Shown here piece after piece: positions 14,727 through 17,258 of a stretch of DNA of 17,258 nucleotides. The number at the start of each line of letters is the position of its first letter. Within the stretch, counting starts at the first letter, position 1. The notes beneath the pieces were generated by a model. The model made no database searches and was not told the origin of the DNA. It saw nothing but the letters and a program-made list of their open reading frames with translations. The stretch is taken from NCBI GenBank assembly GCA_030632175.1, contig DAOVVG010000025.1, forward strand, positions 1 through 17,258, read 5' to 3'. This stretch comes from Gammaproteobacteria bacterium. GTDB taxonomy: Bacteria; Pseudomonadota; Gammaproteobacteria; UBA9214. The translations under genes were made by a program, and so were the position numbers.

Positions 14727-14757
14727 TTGACAGGATGTCAGTGAATCTACATATTCT
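14727..14757 (+). promoter_or_regulatory. Sigma-70 promoter with overlapping dyad, upstream of the CRP-family gene
   Basis: A perfect -35 TTGACA (14727-14732) is followed by CATATT at 17 bp (14750-14755) or TATTCT at 19 bp (14752-14757). The inverted repeat TGACA-GGA-TGTCA (14728-14740) overlaps the -35, where a bound repressor would block RNA polymerase. Confidence 0.6.
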
Positions 14758-14842
14758 AGCACTACTGCGGGTGCCCTCATTTCAAGGAATTAGTCCTCGC
14801 CCCCGGTTCTTGCTGATCGTTACTCAATCTAAGGAGTTTTGT

Positions 14843-15484
14843 ATGCTGGAGAATGTCCACCTGTTTTCCGGGCTCACGGCTGAAGAGCTGACCGAGCTAG
14901 AGCGGCAAGGGTCGGTAAAATCATTCAAGAAGAACGCCGTTGTTATCAACCAGGATGATGAAACGTACTCTTTGTATGTGATTTTGTCAGGTCGGGTGAA
15001 AGTCTTTGTCAGTGCTGAAGACGGCCGCGAAGCCGTACTCAACCATCAGTATGCCGGCGATTATTTTGGGGACCTTGCCCTGCTTGACAAGCAGCCACGT
15101 GTGGCCTCGGTGATGACAACAGAGGCATCGAAATTCATGATTATCTCACGCGACAATTTTCTGACCTGCCTGTCGCGCAATCCGGAATTTGCCATCAATC
15201 TGATCAAGCCGATGGCGCGTCGCATGCGCATGCTGGCAAAGAATTTCAGCAGCCTTGCGCTAATGGATGTTTATGGCCGTGTTGCCCGCACATTGCTGCA
15301 GCAGGCGGAGGAGAGAGACGGTGAAATGATAACGGGGAGAATGACACAACAGGAAATTGCGGATATGGTGGGTGCGTCGCGTGCGATGGTGAGTCGTATT
15401 CTGAGAGACCTGAAGGAGGGAGGTTATATATCAATAGAAAAGAAGCGCATTACGCTCCACCAGAAACTCCCCGTGCATTGGTAA
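14843..15484 (+). CDS. CRP/FNR-family transcription regulator with altered ligand pocket
   Basis: A 213-residue protein with an N-terminal cyclic-nucleotide-binding fold (about 1-115), a dimerisation helix (about 116-142) and a helix-turn-helix (168-190). It aligns with E. coli CRP without shifts at the recognition helix: Arg180 and Arg185 are kept, but CRP Glu181 is Ala181. In the cAMP pocket Gly76 and Arg86 are kept; Glu72 becomes Asp77, Ser83 becomes Val87, and Thr127-Ser128 become Leu131-Ala132. There are no N-terminal FNR cysteines. It is probably not a canonical cAMP sensor. ATG at 14843 has AAGGAG at 6 nt; an in-frame GTG at 14714 lies inside the promoter region and is rejected. It precedes the FecR-TPR gene in the same direction. 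Confidence 0.88.
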   Translation: MLENVHLFSGLTAEELTELERQGSVKSFKKNAVVINQDDETYSLYVILSGRVKVFVSAEDGREAVLNHQYAGDYFGDLALLDKQPRVASVMTTEASKFMIISRDNFLTCLSRNPEFAINLIKPMARRMRMLAKNFSSLALMDVYGRVARTLLQQAEERDGEMITGRMTQQEIADMVGASRAMVSRILRDLKEGGYISIEKKRITLHQKLPVHW

Positions 15485-15566
15485 TTAAGTTACATTATTT
15501 TTGTCGCAAACCTGTCTTTTATCGCCCCCGTTGTTGCTGGATAATCCAACCATAAACTTGATGATC

Positions 15567-15584
15567 GCAGCCGGTCGTAGCTGC
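15567..15584. repeat. Small hairpin after the CRP-family gene
   Basis: GCAGC (15567-15571) pairs with GCTGC (15580-15584) with an 8-nt loop. No T-run follows, so a terminator role is doubtful. Confidence 0.35.
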
Positions 15585-15614
15585 TCTGGCTGGTGTATCG
15601 TTCAGTGTGTAACT

Positions 15615-15679
15615 GGATAAAATTTACAGGGGGATGAGACGGTTAGCCCGTTTGTTTTATAGCATTTTTAATTTTATCC
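15615..15679. repeat. Perfect 10-bp inverted repeat with 45-bp spacer
   Basis: GGATAAAATT (15615-15624) and AATTTTATCC (15670-15679) are exact reverse complements. The spacer contains a small stem ACGG/CCGT followed by T-rich sequence. The right arm shares two bases with the next dyad. Confidence 0.6.
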
Positions 15680-15717
15680 GCCTACACTGTACTAAAGTAC
15701 TAGGCTGGCTGTAGCGG
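15678..15717. repeat. Nested dyads, candidate activator-binding site
   Basis: CCGCCTACA (15678-15686) pairs with TGTAGCGG (15710-15717) with one bulged C. Inside lies GTACT-AA-AGTAC (15689-15700), a perfect dyad centred near -160 relative to the predicted sigma-54 start. This is the position expected of an upstream activating sequence. Confidence 0.5.
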
Positions 15718-15739
15718 GCCAATTAAATGATAAAGCGCT

Positions 15740-15813
15740 AAAAGTAGCGAAAAGAATCGAAATAACAAGAAAAGACGTTAAAATTAAGAAAAGTGCTGTA
15801 TAAGCCACAAAAA
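15740..15813. promoter_or_regulatory. Phased A-tracts, predicted intrinsically curved DNA
   Basis: Runs of three to five A begin at 15740, 15750, 15760, 15770, 15780 and 15789, almost exactly 10 bp apart. Another at 15809-15813 is again in phase, with the 15800 position skipped. A-tracts repeated at the helical period bend DNA in one direction. The curve lies between the upstream dyads and the sigma-54-like core, at about -115 to -41. Confidence 0.75.
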
Positions 15814-15827
15814 GGATAGGAGGGGGC

Positions 15828-15842
15828 TGGCGTTACATTTGC
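15828..15842 (+). promoter_or_regulatory. Candidate sigma-54 promoter (-24/-12) of the FecR-TPR gene
   Basis: TGGC (15828-15831) and TTGC (15839-15842) are separated by 7 bp, giving the invariant GG-N10-GC of sigma-54 promoters; the ACG of the -24 box is not matched. Predicted start is near 15854, at an AT-rich stretch, with a leader of about 130 nt. Confidence 0.55.
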
Positions 15843-15905
15843 GTTGGTGGGAGTCAATATTTTTTCCTGATCGTAGCTGTGTAAGTCATATCACCCTGGG
15901 TATTG

Positions 15906-15928
15906 AACGGGTAGCCTGCTAAACCGTT
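15906..15928 (+). repeat. Leader hairpin before the FecR-TPR gene
   Basis: AACGG (15906-15910) pairs with CCGTT (15924-15928) around a 13-nt loop, in the predicted leader. It does not cover the ribosome site GGGAGAG (15971-15977). Confidence 0.35.
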
Positions 15929-15983
15929 GTTCTTGTTTGCGCGCTTTATTCGTGAGTTTAGTTATTACTAGGGAGAGTTGTTA

Positions 15984-17258
15984 ATGGCTGTTACCAGGCT
16001 GGTTAGGATCATACAAAGTGGTATTTTATTTTCGACAATGCTTACCGGGGCTGCTGTTGCGGCAGAACCCTGCCAGACGGTGGTTGGCCGCCTGGCAACC
16101 GTTGATGGTCAGGTTGAGGTCCAGAGGACGGGTGCCTCTAATTGGCAGGCCGCTGCACTGGGTGCTGACCTGTGCCAGGGTGATACCGTACGCGCCGCTG
16201 CACGCAGCCGCGCTACCATTACATTGGTTAACCAGGCAGTCCTCCGCGTCGACCAGAATACCGCCATGCGCCTCGACAATATTTCCGGGGTCACCGAAGA
16301 GCGGTCAGTACTCAGCCTGCTGAAGGGGGCTTTCCAGTCCTTTAGTCGCAAGCCGCGTGGTTTTGAAGTCAACACGCCTTACCTGAATGGTTCCATTGAA
16401 GGCACCGAGTTCGTGTTCCGGGTCGATGATGGACAGTCAGAACTGACAGTGCTGGAAGGCACGGTTATCGCATCAAACAGTCAGGGTGATGTCTCTGTGA
16501 CAGGCGGTGAGTCTGCCGTTGCGGAGCAGGGCAAGGCACCGACTATGCGCACCGTCGTACGGCCGCGTGATGCAGTCCAGTGGTCGTTGTACTACCCGCC
16601 GGTGATGGCTGCGGGCGGGCAGGCTCAGGGGGGAGCCCCTGATGTGCAGGCCTCCCTGCAAAATGCGGCCTCGCTGTTGTCCGTTGGCAGGGTTGATGAG
16701 GCGCAGGCAAGCATCGACGATGCCTTGCTACAGGACCCGAATGACGGCCTGGCATACGCACTCAGGGCCGTGATCAATGTCGTGCAAAATAACAATGACC
16801 AGGCACTGGTCGATGGCAGCAAGGCAGTGGAATACAGTCCGCAGTCGGCTGCGGCCAAAGTAGCTCTGTCCTATGCACAACAGGCCAATTACCAGATTCC
16901 AGCCGCACGTGACACCCTGTTGCAGGCCGTTAATGAGCAGCCTGATGCAGCACTCGCATGGGCGCGACTCTCTGAGCTGCAGTTGATGCTGGGAGAACGC
17001 GAGCAGGCCATCGCTGCGGCAGACAAGGCAACTGCCCTGGCACCGGACCTGGAGCGGACCCAGATTACCCGGGGCTTTGCAGCGCTGGCCGCGTTTGATA
17101 ACGCCGCAGCAAAAGCTGCCTTTGAACGTGCCATCACACTGAGTTCATCTGATCCCATGGCCCACCTTGGCCTGGGTCTTGCCAAAATAAGTGATGGTGA
17201 TGTCGCCGAGGGCGGACGTGATATTGAAGTGGCTGTGGCGCTGGATTCAAACAGTGCC
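15984..17258 (+). CDS. Secreted FecR-domain protein with TPR repeats (3' truncated)
   Basis: ATG at 15984 has GGGAGAG about 6 nt upstream, and the frame stays open for 425 codons to the window end. A Sec signal peptide covers about 1-26 (RLVR, a hydrophobic stretch, AAVAA). The FecR-like domain (about 33-160) begins GRLATVDGQVEVQR and continues with LGADLCQGDTVR, ATITLVNQAVLRVDQNT, and GSIEGTEFVFRV followed by LTVLEGTV. Cys30 and Cys64 could form a disulfide. From about 221 onward come TPR-like helical pairs, for example LAWARLSELQLMLGEREQA and AAKAAFERAITLSSSDP. Unlike classical FecR it has no N-terminal cytoplasmic anti-sigma part, so it is a periplasmic or surface FecR-TPR protein. In some bacteria such genes adjoin CHASE2-type cyclase genes; whether that holds here lies beyond the window. 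Confidence 0.88.
   Translation, partial: MAVTRLVRIIQSGILFSTMLTGAAVAAEPCQTVVGRLATVDGQVEVQRTGASNWQAAALGADLCQGDTVRAAARSRATITLVNQAVLRVDQNTAMRLDNISGVTEERSVLSLLKGAFQSFSRKPRGFEVNTPYLNGSIEGTEFVFRVDDGQSELTVLEGTVIASNSQGDVSVTGGESAVAEQGKAPTMRTVVRPRDAVQWSLYYPPVMAAGGQAQGGAPDVQASLQNAASLLSVGRVDEAQASIDDALLQDPNDGLAYALRAVINVVQNNNDQALVDGSKAVEYSPQSAAAKVALSYAQQANYQIPAARDTLLQAVNEQPDAALAWARLSELQLMLGEREQAIAAADKATALAPDLERTQITRGFAALAAFDNAAAKAAFERAITLSSSDPMAHLGLGLAKISDGDVAEGGRDIEVAVALDSNSA

Larger units (their letters stand above)
15485..15983. other. Gene-free region of 499 bp, densely structured
   Basis: No convincing gene is visible. From left to right it holds a small hairpin (15567-15584), nested inverted repeats (15615-15717), phased A-tracts (15740-15813), a sigma-54-like promoter core (15828-15842), and a leader with a small hairpin (15906-15928). 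The 9-mer TCGTAGCTG occurs at 15575-15583 and again at 15871-15879. No clear Rho-independent terminator follows the CRP-family gene. Confidence 0.7.

Noticed and set aside
14714..14842. A 43-residue N-terminal extension of the CRP-family protein from GTG 14714
   Set aside because: It covers the promoter and has no similarity to the family; ATG 14843 has a strong AAGGAG.
15740..15813. CRISPR-like or simple tandem repeat
   Set aside because: Only the A-runs repeat; the bases between them differ and the period is 10 bp, so it fits curved DNA rather than an array.
15485..15983. A c-di-GMP (GEMM) or other known riboswitch
   Set aside because: I could not find the conserved GEMM core or another riboswitch consensus; only simple stems are present.

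Overview
The window looks like chromosomal DNA of a gammaproteobacterium with moderate GC content. The evidence is the protein set: a FimX-like c-di-GMP protein, lysine-type EF-P with EpmA and EpmB, the gene order trmJ-cysE-iscR, HtpX, and a tmRNA with an ANDDNYALAA tag. I cannot name the genus. No IS element, prophage, CRISPR array or tRNA gene was found.

Layout. (1) 1-585: 3' part of a DUF1015 gene. (2) 679-5277: c-di-GMP region. A REC-PAS-GGDEF-EAL protein whose three signalling domains all lack key catalytic or phospho-acceptor residues (FimX architecture) lies near a 553-residue protein with a split PilZ motif; a GNAT acetyltransferase sits between them. (3) 5352-7985: the EF-P module, epmB divergent from efp-epmA. 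(4) 8037-10329: trmJ, cysE and iscR in one direction, but iscR is not followed by iscSUA. A 51-codon membrane-protein gene and a strong terminator follow instead. (5) 10811-12927, minus strand: a DUF938 methyltransferase, a small heat-shock protein behind a sigma-32-like promoter, and an MBL-fold hydrolase. (6) 13035-14482: a complete tmRNA gene with promoter and terminator, divergent from htpX, which has its own sigma-32-like promoter. (7) 14495-17258: a small unknown gene, a CRP/FNR-family regulator with altered ligand and DNA contacts, a 499-bp gene-free region, and a secreted FecR-TPR protein running off the end.

Functional themes. EF-P with its modification enzymes, tmRNA, HtpX and the small heat-shock protein all deal with stalled translation or damaged protein. 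FimX-like and PilZ-like proteins suggest c-di-GMP control of a surface process such as type IV pili.

The most striking non-coding signal is 15485-15983, upstream of the FecR-TPR gene. It holds nested inverted repeats, then A-tracts repeating every 10 bp, then a sequence with sigma-54 (-24/-12) core spacing. This is the layout expected of an enhancer-dependent promoter: activator site, bent DNA, promoter, gene. The base patterns are directly visible; the regulatory reading is inference.
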